Shown piece after piece: positions 55,131 through 63,670 of a stretch of 64,000 bases of DNA (its first letter is position 1; every line of letters starts with the position of its first letter). The translations under genes and the position numbers were made by a program. Under the pieces are notes generated by a model. That model was not told where the DNA came from. It searched no databases and saw only the letters and a list, made by a program, of their open reading frames with translations. Origin of the DNA: Blautia wexlerae DSM 19850 (GTDB lineage: Bacteria; Bacillota; Clostridia; Lachnospirales; Lachnospiraceae); NCBI RefSeq assembly GCF_025148125.1, contig NZ_CP102267.1, forward strand, positions 249,501 to 313,500, read 5' to 3'.

Positions 55131-55337
55131 CGCAGAAAAATAGTTTGTTTTGTGTGCGGTTTCGGACACTAAGATATTCTAAGCTGGCAAAAATCTGCTA
55201 AAGGCATGAGAAAAATGCCACAAACTCGCCGCATGGCGGCTCAGACAGTGTGTCATTTTTCTCATAACGCAGATTTTTGCCAGCTAAGAATATCTAAGTA
55301 TCCTGCAAATGCACACAAAACAAACTATTTTTCTGCG
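55131..55337. repeat. 207 bp long palindrome
   Basis: The outer 27 bp arms (55131-55157 and 55311-55337) are perfect complements, beginning CGCAGAAAAATAGTTTG. A second pair of arms (AAGATATTCTAAGCTGGC... and the matching GCCAGCTAAGAATATCT) and a third (GCATGAGAAAAATG... with CATTTTTCTCAT) follow inward. It fills most of the 476 bp gap between the sigma factor and AlaX genes; the rest of the gap holds no gene. Confidence 0.9.
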
Positions 55338-55515
55338 CTGGTTATTGGCTGTTTTGATTAACGGATTTTTTTATAGAAAATATCTCTGAGTGACGGTCTT
55401 GCGAAGCCTTTTGATTTGGTCTATACTTGATTGCAATGAAATAAAATATGGCATTTATATTTATTATAGAAGATAATGCGGGGCAATATGACAGATTAAC
55501 AAGGAGAGACAGATC

Positions 55516-56667
55516 ATGACAGAAACAAGACGTTTATACTATGAAGATGTATATAAAAAAGAATTCACCGCAACCGTAGTAGAGTGCAGAGAGCAAAAGA
55601 AAGGTTATGCTATCATTCTGGATGAGAGTGCTTTTTATCCGGAGGGCGGCGGTCAGCCAAGTGATGTGGGAACACTGGGGGATGCAAAGGTGACAGAGGT
55701 TCATGAGAAAGATGGAGAATTACTTCATTATACTGATAAGACTCTGGAAGTGGGTGCGAAGGTTGAGGGAAAGATTGACTGGGCGCGGCGTTTTGACCTG
55801 ATGCAGCAGCATTCCGGTGAGCATATGGTCAGCGGTATTATCCATGAGAAGTATGGTTATGATAATGTGGGTTTCCATATGGGAAGCGATGTGATTACTG
55901 TAGATCTGAATGGTATGCTGGATGACTCGCAGCTTGCAGAAATTGAGCGGGAAGTAAATGAGAGAGTGTGGGAGGATAGGGAAGTTGTGATCACTTATCC
56001 TGATGCTGAGGAACTGAAGACTATTGATTACAGAAGTAAGAAAGAATTGACAGGACAGGTTCGTATCGTAACGTTTCCGGGAGTAGACGTATGCGCCTGC
56101 TGTGGAACCCATGTGACACATACAGGTGAGATTGGAATGGTGAAGCTTCTTTCTGTAGTGAAATTCCATGATGGTATCCGTATGGAGATGATCTGCGGTA
56201 AACGTGTTCTGGATTATCTGAATATGGTGAATGAGCAGAATCATCAGATTTCTATGAAGCTTTCTGCAAAGATGGACAGAACAGCAGATGCAGTACAGCG
56301 TTTGCAGGATGAGAATTTCCGTATGAAAGGCCAGGTTGCCCGTATGGAAGAAGAGATGTTTAGGGCAGAAGCTAAGAAATGGGAAGGTGCAGGAAGTGTC
56401 CTGATCTTTAAAGAAGGTCTGGAAGCAGATTCTGTACGTAAACTTGCGGATGCAGTGATGAATACCTGTGAGGGCTGCTGTGCAGTATTTTCCAGAAATG
56501 AAGATGGAAGCTATAAGTATGCCATGGGCGAGATTGACGGGGATTTACGGCAGTATACAAAGGAAATGAATGCTGCATTAAACGGAAGAGGCGGCGGAAA
56601 GCCATTCTTTGTCCAGGGCTCTGTGCGGGCAGCAGAAGACGAAATCCGAAATTTTTTTGAAAAATAA
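55516..56667 (+). CDS. AlaX-L type alanyl-tRNA editing protein
   Basis: A 383-residue trans-editing protein that removes Ser or Gly from mischarged tRNA-Ala. It has the zinc ligands in HSGEH and CACCGTHV (HxxxH...CxxxH), the beta-barrel start with AFYPEGGGQP, and a C-terminal DHHA1 domain with NGRGGGKPFFVQGS. The long form with DHHA1 is normal for AlaX-L. The start follows AAGGAGAG. Confidence 0.93.
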   Translation: MTETRRLYYEDVYKKEFTATVVECREQKKGYAIILDESAFYPEGGGQPSDVGTLGDAKVTEVHEKDGELLHYTDKTLEVGAKVEGKIDWARRFDLMQQHSGEHMVSGIIHEKYGYDNVGFHMGSDVITVDLNGMLDDSQLAEIEREVNERVWEDREVVITYPDAEELKTIDYRSKKELTGQVRIVTFPGVDVCACCGTHVTHTGEIGMVKLLSVVKFHDGIRMEMICGKRVLDYLNMVNEQNHQISMKLSAKMDRTADAVQRLQDENFRMKGQVARMEEEMFRAEAKKWEGAGSVLIFKEGLEADSVRKLADAVMNTCEGCCAVFSRNEDGSYKYAMGEIDGDLRQYTKEMNAALNGRGGGKPFFVQGSVRAAEDEIRNFFEK

Positions 56668-56820
56668 AAAATTGTAGATAAAAGATTATAGATAAAAGAT
56701 TAAGTAAAACTGCGGAGTGGTTATTGAGCATAGAGTTGCATAGCGGAGCGGATGGGTTTATCCGTCTGACTGTGTGTTTTGAGTTAGGAAAGTAGCAGAG
56801 AAAAGGAAGAGAAACAGGAA

Positions 56821-57696
56821 ATGTTTGGAGAATGTCATGCGCATATCATTATGGATGGCGTGAATTACCGCCATGCAGTTGATATGCATAAAAATGGACC
56901 GGACGACAAGATCATAAGAGAGCATCTGAAAGCATACCAGGAACGGGGAATTGTTTTTGTACGTGATGGCGGTGATGCGCTGGGTGTTTCTGCAAGAGCG
57001 AAAGAGCTTGCACCAGAGTATGGGATAGATTACAGAACTCCGATATTTGCCATTCATAAAGAAGGGCATTATGGCTCGATTGTGGGAAAAGGTTTTGCCA
57101 CAATGGTGGAATTTCATAAGCGTGTTCTGGAGGCGAAACAGGCAGGGGCAGATTTTATTAAGATCATGACTACCGGGATTCTGGATTTTAATGAACATGG
57201 AGCGATTACCGGAACACCTCTGGATGGGTCAGAGGTAAAGGAAATGGTACATATTGCACATGAGGAAGGTATGGCTGTCATGTCCCATACCAACGGAGAT
57301 TGCGGAGTACAGGCAGCGGTGGCTGCCGGAGTGGATAGTCTGGAGCATGGAAACTATATGAATGAAGAAAGCCTTACCATGCTGGCGGAGAGTGATACAG
57401 TCTGGGTTCCGACTCTGGTTACAGTGAGAAATCTTCTGGGAGACGGACGTTATGATGATGAGACTCTGAAACCAATCATAGAATCTGCAGAAGAGAATAT
57501 CAGAAAAGCATTCCGGCTGGGAATAAAAACAGCCCCCGGAAGTGATGCGGGGGCTTACAGAGTTCTTCATGGAAAAGGAATTCGGGATGAAGTTCAGTCT
57601 TTTGCAGAAATCCTGGGAGATCAGGATGCTGCATACCGCTGGCTTGCGGAAGGTGAAGCGGAAATCAAGAAGAAATTTACGCATCCTGTACCTTAA
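56821..57696 (+). CDS. amidohydrolase lacking the N-terminal beta domain
   Basis: A 291-residue metal-dependent hydrolase resembling imidazolonepropionase-type amidohydrolases. It starts directly at the barrel, with HAH (CHAHIIM), the Lys in DFIKIMTTG, His in MSHTNG, SLEHGNY and the Asp in PGSDAGA. The N-terminal composite domain of full-length relatives is missing; upstream there is no matching sequence. It overlaps the convergent lipoprotein gene by 20 bp. Substrate unknown. Confidence 0.8.
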   Translation: MFGECHAHIIMDGVNYRHAVDMHKNGPDDKIIREHLKAYQERGIVFVRDGGDALGVSARAKELAPEYGIDYRTPIFAIHKEGHYGSIVGKGFATMVEFHKRVLEAKQAGADFIKIMTTGILDFNEHGAITGTPLDGSEVKEMVHIAHEEGMAVMSHTNGDCGVQAAVAAGVDSLEHGNYMNEESLTMLAESDTVWVPTLVTVRNLLGDGRYDDETLKPIIESAEENIRKAFRLGIKTAPGSDAGAYRVLHGKGIRDEVQSFAEILGDQDAAYRWLAEGEAEIKKKFTHPVP

Positions 57697-58855
57697 TTGC
57701 TGTATAAATATTAGAAGATTTTGATTTGGATGGATGGAAGGTAACACACACATAGTCGCCGTATTCCATGCCGCCTGCAGTGAGATCCTGCGCGTTTTCT
57801 GTACGGAAGGTATCTATGGCACCGTCATCTGTCTGTACAGTGATGGTGTTGGCAGTACTTCCAATGATCGTGCCGGTTACTGTAAAGGAAATATGTTTGT
57901 CATTAATGGTATCAGGATCCTCACCTGTCACAGCAATAATACGGACTTCTTCCAGGGATGTTGTTTCCAGATCTCCGATATAAGTAACATTAACATGAGA
58001 TCCCGGGGCAATTCCTCCCTTGAAGTAAGCGGGGATTGCTGACATATCCAGATTAAAGGAGGTGTCACTTCCGGCAGGAAGAATCCGGAGGATATTCAGA
58101 TTTACTCCCTGTACAGTTGCCAGCAGCTGTTTTTCTTTATTTTCTATCTGCTCCGGTGTCTGTGTGAGTTTTGGATCCGGAGTTGGGGTAGGATCCGGTA
58201 TTTCCAGATCTTTCAGATCAGAAATACTCAGTACTTTCAGGTGACTGGCATTTAAGGATACGGAAGAATCATTGGAGGTATCCGGGAATTTCCCCTTGAA
58301 TGTAAGGTAAACCCAGTCACCGGCTTTGATTCCATTCTGATAATATTGTTTTGTTCCTGTGATCGGATAGGTGGCTGTTTTTCCTTTCTTTGATTTTATT
58401 GTGATGGTATTGGAAGTCAGGGAAATGACCTGCCCATGCGCAGTGCGCTTTTTCAGCTTATTTTTTTTATGAAATTCATCTACAACCTTCAGAACATGTA
58501 CACTGCCTGTGTCAGTACCGGAAAGCTGACCTTCGTAAATGATACTGATCTCATCGCCGGTGATCATGCCGCCTTTACATTCCAGGGTGGCATTGGAAAC
58601 ATTAAATACATAGGAGGCACTGTCCGTGTTCAGAATAAGCTGGCTTCCTGAAAAATCCTGCAGGGTACCGGAAAGTTCATCCATATAGATACGGTCTTTT
58701 GTTTCGGTTTCAGTTGTGGTGTCAGATGAAGAAGTAAGTTCCCGGACGGATGTGTCTCCGGTGGATGTGAATTGTTCCAGTATGGTTTCAGGGCTGCATC
58801 CGGCAAAAGAAAAGCTAAGGCCGGCACAGACACATGCAGCAAGCAGTTTTTTCAT
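57677..58855 (-). CDS. lipoprotein with four tandem beta-barrel-like repeats
   Basis: A 392-residue secreted lipoprotein: lipobox SFAGC (Cys20), Ser/Thr linker to about 50, then four related units of about 65-80 residues, each with a hydrophobic strand, a GTIxxxxxNTITV pattern and a Gly-Asp turn before a VxxTF/IY strand (for example GDWVYLTFKG and GDYVCVTFHP). They resemble DUF5666-like OB domains. A Pro-rich hinge (PDPTPTPDPKLTQTP) lies between units 2 and 3. Function unknown. Confidence 0.7.
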   Translation of the reverse strand: MKKLLAACVCAGLSFSFAGCSPETILEQFTSTGDTSVRELTSSSDTTTETETKDRIYMDELSGTLQDFSGSQLILNTDSASYVFNVSNATLECKGGMITGDEISIIYEGQLSGTDTGSVHVLKVVDEFHKKNKLKKRTAHGQVISLTSNTITIKSKKGKTATYPITGTKQYYQNGIKAGDWVYLTFKGKFPDTSNDSSVSLNASHLKVLSISDLKDLEIPDPTPTPDPKLTQTPEQIENKEKQLLATVQGVNLNILRILPAGSDTSFNLDMSAIPAYFKGGIAPGSHVNVTYIGDLETTSLEEVRIIAVTGEDPDTINDKHISFTVTGTIIGSTANTITVQTDDGAIDTFRTENAQDLTAGGMEYGDYVCVTFHPSKSKSSNIYTAIKVQDA

Positions 58856-58916
58856 AATATAGACAGGACCTCCGATAAATCATTCGTTTGAACATGATTC
58901 CTGCCGTATGCAATAA

Positions 58917-59114
58917 TTATTTACAGAGAGGGATACCGTCTTCCGGCGGTTCAGGGATAAAATCAAAAATTTTCCGGTAGCTTTCCCACTCGTCATTGTC
59001 TTTGGCAGGAGTGCATATCAGGCCGGTACATTCCGTACAGGCGTTGGTATTCAGGTAATTATCATAACATATATTATAAGGATTTTGGCAGTTATTTTTG
59101 CATATTTCTGACAT
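58917..59114 (-). CDS. small cysteine-rich protein
   Basis: A 65-residue protein with seven Cys in its sequence (CKNNC, NICYD, ACTECTGLIC and a final LCK). It starts at 59114 after GGAGG. A metal-binding or redox role is likely but not shown. It is separated from the lipoprotein gene by 60 bp on the same strand and could be its upstream partner. Confidence 0.6.
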   Translation of the reverse strand: MSEICKNNCQNPYNICYDNYLNTNACTECTGLICTPAKDNDEWESYRKIFDFIPEPPEDGIPLCK

Positions 59115-59347
59115 TTTTTTACCTCCATGATTATAGCAGACCGGGACGGAATATCTGTATTCATGTAATTTCTCATTGCTGAAGATGCCGGACTGCTGCA
59201 TAATGTTATAGTATTAGTATATGCGGCTGTTTTATTCATAGACTTATGAGTGTTTGCAGCAATACTCTCAAGTAAAAAAGCAGATTATTCGTATAGAATG
59301 AACAAAAAGCAGCATTCAAATTTGTGAAAATAATAACGGAAAATATA

Positions 59348-59375
59348 TTGTAATTTTTATGGATTGTGTTATAAT
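59348..59375 (+). promoter_or_regulatory. folT promoter
   Basis: TTGTAA (59348-59353) and TATAAT (59370-59375) are 16 bp apart, just before the THF riboswitch. Confidence 0.65.
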
Positions 59376-59391
59376 TTCGATAAATAAATAA

Positions 59392-59500
59392 TAGCGAAGT
59401 AGGATTTTATGCGTCAAGTGTTCACAGGCTGGGGAGTCGCCGTGAAACGAAAAGCAGAAAAGCGAGCTGCTTACGATATAATTTCCGCACCCGTTGCTAC
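59392..59500 (+). ncRNA. tetrahydrofolate (THF) riboswitch
   Basis: The sequence shows THF-I features in order: GAAGTAGGATTTTATGCG, AAGTG, a TTCAC...GTGAA stem with GGGGAGTCG inside, an AAGCAG/CTGCTT hairpin and the closing CCGCACCCGTTGCTAC. It sits 85 bp before folT, the usual target class. Confidence 0.78.
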
Positions 59501-59514
59501 ATGTGAGGACATCT

Positions 59515-59570
59515 CATAATGTGGAGGGATTATTATTTATGTAACTACTCTATTTTTTAAACACATTATG
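59515..59570 (+). promoter_or_regulatory. possible ribosome-site hairpin of folT
   Basis: CATAATGTG (59515-59523) can pair with CACATTATG (59562-59570), which ends at the first G of the folT GGAGG site (59570-59574). A competing hairpin around GAGGACATCTC lies between aptamer and arm. This suggests translational control. Confidence 0.45.
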
Positions 59571-59584
59571 GAGGTGTTTTTATT

Positions 59585-60145
59585 ATGCAGAAAAAACAAT
59601 ATTGGAACGTAAAAACATTGGTGTTCATGGCTCTTCTGATCGCCATGCATCTGGTACTCACACGAGTTCTGGTCATTGATCTTGGTGCGTACCGTATTTC
59701 TGTGGGAAGTGTATGTACAATCCTTGCAGGTCTGTGGCTTGGCCCGGTAGCTGGTGGTGTCTGTGGATTATGTGCGGATATTATCGGGTGCTTTATGAAA
59801 GGCTATGCTGTAAATCCGTTTATCACAGTTGCAGCAATCCTCTGGGGTGTGCTTCCTGCCCTTGCAAAACCATTATTTGCAAACAGAAAGAAAACAGGAA
59901 AGACAGTTGGTATCTGCGTATCTATCGTGGTAACTGCAGTTCTCAGCTCTCTGGTGCTTACAACAGCAGGACTTGTGATCATGCTTGGATATAATTTCTA
60001 TGCGATCATGCCCGGAAGACTGGTACAGTTTGCAATTATGATCCCGATTTACTGTGTATTAACATGTCTGCTGTATTTCAGCCCGCTGACAGCGATGGTT
60101 GTAGGTAATACATCACCTGCAGTGCTGAAAAACAAAACAGTATAA
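59585..60145 (+). CDS. folT: folate ECF-transporter substrate-binding protein
   Basis: A 186-residue integral membrane S component with six helices. The N terminus LVFMALLIAMHLVLTRVL and the GAYRISVGS segment follow the FolT pattern, and the THF riboswitch upstream supports folate as the ligand. The ATPases and EcfT are not in this window and are presumably shared. Confidence 0.88.
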   Translation: MQKKQYWNVKTLVFMALLIAMHLVLTRVLVIDLGAYRISVGSVCTILAGLWLGPVAGGVCGLCADIIGCFMKGYAVNPFITVAAILWGVLPALAKPLFANRKKTGKTVGICVSIVVTAVLSSLVLTTAGLVIMLGYNFYAIMPGRLVQFAIMIPIYCVLTCLLYFSPLTAMVVGNTSPAVLKNKTV

Positions 60146-60149
60146 TTGA

Positions 60150-60292
60150 GTTACTGTTCACACACCACTATTCCGCGAGGTGTTTTGGCATGAATATGCC
60201 AAAATCCCGAGACATACAAGCCAAAATTCCATTGCCGCAGGCAATCTGGAATGAATTTTGGCTACGTTACTGTGAACGGAGTGAACAGTAAC
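60150..60292. repeat. R3 palindromic repeat, 143 bp inverse copy
   Basis: Inverse orientation of the copy at 33194, with the same length and ends (GTTACTGTTCAC and GTGAACAGTAAC). Most of the 335 bp gap 60146-60480 is this repeat, a perfect AACATAGTT/AACTATGTT palindrome (60354-60377) and a terminator. Confidence 0.85.
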
Positions 60293-60428
60293 ATAATTAA
60301 GTCAGAGATAAAATACAGAATAAGACTTGAATATTAAAATTAAAATGATATACAACATAGTTGGCGCGAACTATGTTAAATGAATCAACTGATTCCCCGA
60401 AAAAGAAAAGTTAAAATCTATAAAAATT

Positions 60429-60480
60429 AAGAACTATCTGTAAAAGCAGAAAATGAAAATGCTTTACAGATAGTTCTTTT
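60429..60480. terminator. terminator between folT and the GNAT gene
   Basis: AAGAACTATCTGTAAA pairs with TTTACAGATAGTTCTT, 16 bp perfect, followed by TTTTA on the plus strand; the mirrored A run serves the minus strand. Confidence 0.9.
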
Positions 60481-61257
60481 TTATTTCTCAGGCGGGAAAT
60501 TTCCGTTCTCATCCGGCTGCACGCGGAACCAGTAGGTGTATAGCTGATGAAACCCCAGCGATTTATAAAGAGCGCGGGCATTGTCATTTCCTTCTACAAC
60601 CTGAAGATATGCATTCTGTGCACCTTTTTTCATTCCTTCTTTCAGAAGTCCGGTGCAGATCTGACGGGCATAGCCATGTTTGCGGTATTCTTCTTTGACA
60701 TGGATGGCATAGATGCCGATATAATCTCTGTCCAGAATACCAAGTCCGGTTGCGATGATCTGGTTGTCCATGCGGATGGAAGCACAGATGGTTTCCTTGA
60801 GGATTGCCTGATACATAGATGGAACAACCTTCCGGTGGATGGGATTGGTGGTGTTTTTTAAACGGAACAGACTTTCAATCCATTCGGAGGGAATATTGTC
60901 ACAGAAGGTTACATCAGGATATGGAGTATCCAGATGTGCGGCGTTCATGCTCATTGCCATGACATTGGTGGTATGCTGGATGGCATATCCCCGATTCTCC
61001 AGAACATAATCAAAGTCAGGAGAGACAAGAGGACTGATCTTAAATACAGCGGGGGTTCCCAGACGCTTATATACGCTTTCACAATATGGGATTTTTTCCC
61101 GCCAGGTGAGGGTGGAATTGCCGAACTGTTCTACGCTGTTGGTTCTGTGTGTATAAAAATAAGAAAATCTCAGGATCCAGCCGTCGTATAATTCCATCTT
61201 GTGAGATGGCCAGGCATTCAGAGACATATCTTCAATCTGTTTAATTGTAGTTTCCAT
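60481..61257 (-). CDS. GNAT-family N-acetyltransferase
   Basis: A 258-residue acetyltransferase. The C-terminal half holds the GNAT fold with the acetyl-CoA motif EEYRKHGYARQI and GNDNARALYKSLGF; the N-terminal half (about 1-125) is a second, degenerate-looking domain with WPSHKMELYDGWILRFS. Substrate unknown. The start at 61257 follows AAAGGAG; the frame begins 24 nt upstream. Confidence 0.85.
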   Translation of the reverse strand: METTIKQIEDMSLNAWPSHKMELYDGWILRFSYFYTHRTNSVEQFGNSTLTWREKIPYCESVYKRLGTPAVFKISPLVSPDFDYVLENRGYAIQHTTNVMAMSMNAAHLDTPYPDVTFCDNIPSEWIESLFRLKNTTNPIHRKVVPSMYQAILKETICASIRMDNQIIATGLGILDRDYIGIYAIHVKEEYRKHGYARQICTGLLKEGMKKGAQNAYLQVVEGNDNARALYKSLGFHQLYTYWFRVQPDENGNFPPEK

Positions 61258-61357
61258 AATATAAGGAAGACTCCTTTCCATAATAAGTCCGCAGATATGA
61301 GCGAGGACAGTGATTTATTATACAAAGTTCCGGGAAAATGCGCAATAGCTTATCTGT

Positions 61358-62056
61358 TCAGGGATTGTTATCAATGCTTTGAAGGAGAGGGAACAGTTTC
61401 TCGGCCAGAAGCTTATGTCCATACAAGGTAAGATGAATCCCGTCTGTTGTTATGGTATCAAATCCCGATTGAGTTGCTTCCTTATTAAAATAGTTATGCA
61501 GAGGCAGAAATGGAAGTCTGAATCTGACAGAGAGCTGTCGGATAATATCAGACATGGTATGGACATAGGGAATCCATGTCTCATATTCTTCCGGATGTGG
61601 AAAGATAAAGGGTTCCATAAGGATTACCTGCCTGGCATCTGCAGTGAGCAGATCCAATAATTCATTGTAATGAGTGGCAAACTCTCTCATCATCTGTTCT
61701 TTCTGAGAATCCGTCCGGTCTGTGTTCATTATCAGACCGATATCATTGATGCCGATCAGCAGAGTTACAACAGGAGAGTGATGCAAAGAAATACGGTGTT
61801 GGTGGATATTTTCAAGGACTCTTGTCACAGTGAAGCCATCTATGCCACAGTTCCTGAAATGTATGGCGCCTGTTGATTTATCTGTTAACTGTACAGCGCT
61901 TGATGAGCGTCCGACGGTATCTGCGGATATGGAGAAAGAAGGAGTCTGATTACGGAACATTTCTGAGAGTATCTGTACATACCCATTTCCCAGAGGAAAA
62001 TCTTCAAATAAATGATTACAGTCCGTAATGCTGTCTCCCAGACAAATGATTTGCAT
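61358..62056 (-). CDS. SGNH/GDSL hydrolase
   Basis: A 232-residue esterase-type protein with the family blocks: GDSITD (nucleophile Ser near residue 8), IGINDIG and DGIHLT with the late Asp and His. There is no signal peptide, so it acts in the cytoplasm on an ester of unknown kind. It starts after AGGAGG; the frame is open to 62083. Confidence 0.9.
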   Translation of the reverse strand: MQIICLGDSITDCNHLFEDFPLGNGYVQILSEMFRNQTPSFSISADTVGRSSSAVQLTDKSTGAIHFRNCGIDGFTVTRVLENIHQHRISLHHSPVVTLLIGINDIGLIMNTDRTDSQKEQMMREFATHYNELLDLLTADARQVILMEPFIFPHPEEYETWIPYVHTMSDIIRQLSVRFRLPFLPLHNYFNKEATQSGFDTITTDGIHLTLYGHKLLAEKLFPLLQSIDNNP

Positions 62057-62290
62057 AAAAAACCTCCTGTTTGGTATTACCAATATAAGGATTGGTAAGT
62101 GCAGAGATATAAAATTTATATAAAAACCATATAAAATAATATCATCTGCTTACAGTTCGGTCAATGAAAATTGCCTTTTTTTCGTGAAAATGCATTAAAA
62201 AAATTATGAAAATCTATTTTTCAATCAAAATATCTGGATGAAATGCACAAAAAGAAAATCTATTTTTGCCAGAAATAGTCAAAATAATTG

Positions 62291-62318
62291 TTGACTTTTT
62301 AACGGATTTTAATATAAT
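62291..62318 (+). promoter_or_regulatory. promoter of the ATP synthase operon
   Basis: TTGACT (62291-62296) and TATAAT (62313-62318) spaced by 16 bp, about 170 bp upstream of atpB. The 62057-62290 part of the gap is AT rich with no gene seen. Confidence 0.75.
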
Positions 62319-62349
62319 AATCTCAAAATCTTGAATCGATGGAAAGCTT

Positions 62350-62445
62350 ATGAAATATTTTACAGACATAAGTTTAGGAATCCTGGCTGAGGCATCTGAG
62401 GCAGACAGCATAAAAAGCCAGAATATCTTCCGGAGATTTAAATAG
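62350..62445 (+). CDS. small ORF upstream of atpB
   Basis: A 31-codon open frame (MKYFTDISLGILAEAS at the start) lies between promoter and atpB with only a weak GGAAAG site. It may be a leader peptide, a remnant (atpI is absent) or chance. Confidence 0.3.
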   Translation: MKYFTDISLGILAEASEADSIKSQNIFRRFK

Positions 62446-62487
62446 AAAAAGGAGGGAAAAGAAACGGGTAATTTAGCAGACACGTTA

Positions 62488-63150
62488 ATGGAAGAACTTC
62501 AATGTAAGACAGTTTTTACCATACCGGTGTTTGGAGGAATACCAGTTGCAGAGTCAGTAGCAGTGACATGGGTGATCATGGCAGTGCTTTTAATTTTGTC
62601 ATTGGTGCTCGTAAGAAACCTGAGTGTGGAAAACCCCGGTAAGAAACAGCTTTTGCTGGAAACCGGTGTCAGTTTTCTTCATAACTTCTTTAAGGATATC
62701 CTTGGAGAAGAGGGAAAAATGTATATTCCCTATCTGATGACAGTTGTCATTTACATTGGAATTGCAAACATTTTCGGTGTGTTTGGATTTGTACCGCCTA
62801 CAAAGGATTTAAACTGTACGATCGGTCTTGCGATCACAAGTATTTTTCTGATCGAGTATGCAGGATTCCATAAGAAAGGTCTGAAAGGCTTTCTTAAAAG
62901 CTTCGCAGAGCCGGCACCGATCATGCTGCCGATTAATATTCTGGAGGTCGTTATTCGACCTACATCACTTTGTATGCGACTTTTTGGTAATGTGTTAGGA
63001 AGCTATGTGGTTATGAAACTTCTTGAGTTTATATGCCCGGCAGTTCTTCCTATTCCATTCAGTCTGTATTTTGATTTCTTTGACGGATTCATTCAGGCGT
63101 ATGTATTTGTATTCTTAACTTCTTTATTTATCAAAGAAGCTATTGAATAA
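62488..63150 (+). CDS. atpB: ATP synthase subunit a
   Basis: A 220-residue membrane subunit of the F0 proton path. The family Arg is in LCMRLFGNVLG (about 160-170) and a late QAYVF helix follows. The ATG at 62488 lacks a ribosome binding site; a perfect AAGGAGGG (62449-62456) is 31 nt upstream, 7 nt before an in-frame ACG at 62464 that would add TGNLADTL. It is the first gene of the atp operon here; no atpI precedes it. Confidence 0.93.
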   Translation: MEELQCKTVFTIPVFGGIPVAESVAVTWVIMAVLLILSLVLVRNLSVENPGKKQLLLETGVSFLHNFFKDILGEEGKMYIPYLMTVVIYIGIANIFGVFGFVPPTKDLNCTIGLAITSIFLIEYAGFHKKGLKGFLKSFAEPAPIMLPINILEVVIRPTSLCMRLFGNVLGSYVVMKLLEFICPAVLPIPFSLYFDFFDGFIQAYVFVFLTSLFIKEAIE

Positions 63151-63411
63151 AAAGATTACTGTTCATACAGGAATATGACACCTATATAAGACCTGAGACG
63201 CGGGACATAAGGGATAAGACAGCAGTTATGAACAGCACTTAAATGCTGTCCGGATATTCGGTGGGTCATAACGGTCATAAACAACCGTTGGTACAGACAT
63301 CTGTTGCACAGGCATCAAATGATTTCATCGGAATATCGACAGGATAGCATATTGTGAAGAAAGATTTGTAATATTTAGTTTATTTCAGTTAAACAACAGG
63401 AGGAAAAAGTT
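63151..63411 (+). other. structured gap between atpB and atpE
   Basis: Unusually long (261 bp) for an atp operon. It contains CAGCA/TGCTG and AACGGT/ACCGTT hairpins and an outer imperfect pairing of TCCGGATATTCGGTG with CATCGGAATATCGACAGGA, plus a possible degenerate R3-like start (TACTGTTCATAC, with GTTATGAACAG). No ORF is seen. Confidence 0.45.
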
Positions 63412-63630
63412 ATGTTAGTAGCTATTGGAGCAGGAATCGCAGTTTTAACAGGTATTGGCGCTGGTATCGGTATTGGTATGGCAACATCCAAAGCAGTAGA
63501 AGCAATCGCAAGACAGCCGGAAGCAGAAAGCAAGATCAGCAAATCCCTTCTTTTAGGATGTGCCCTTGCCGAGGCAACAGCTATTTACGGTTTCGTTATC
63601 GGTCTTCTGATCGTTATCATGCTTGGCTAA
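63412..63630 (+). CDS. atpE: ATP synthase subunit c
   Basis: A 72-residue hairpin of two membrane helices. The polar loop is AIARQPE and the ion-binding Glu lies in [11 protein letters not shown] (helix 2). The Gln in helix 1 and the Ser/Thr directly after the Glu that mark sodium-coupled rings are both absent, so proton coupling is likely. It starts after AGGAGG. Confidence 0.95.
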   Translation: MLVAIGAGIAVLTGIGAGIGIGMATSKAVEAIARQPEAESKISKSLLLGCALAEATAIYGFVIGLLIVIMLG

Positions 63631-63670
63631 TTGATGGATAAAGAATAACTAAGAAAGGCAGGTGGGACAG

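Noticed and set aside
63412..63630. Sodium-coupled ATP synthase
   Set aside because: The helix 1 Gln and the Ser/Thr directly after the helix 2 Glu that mark sodium binding are absent in subunit c.
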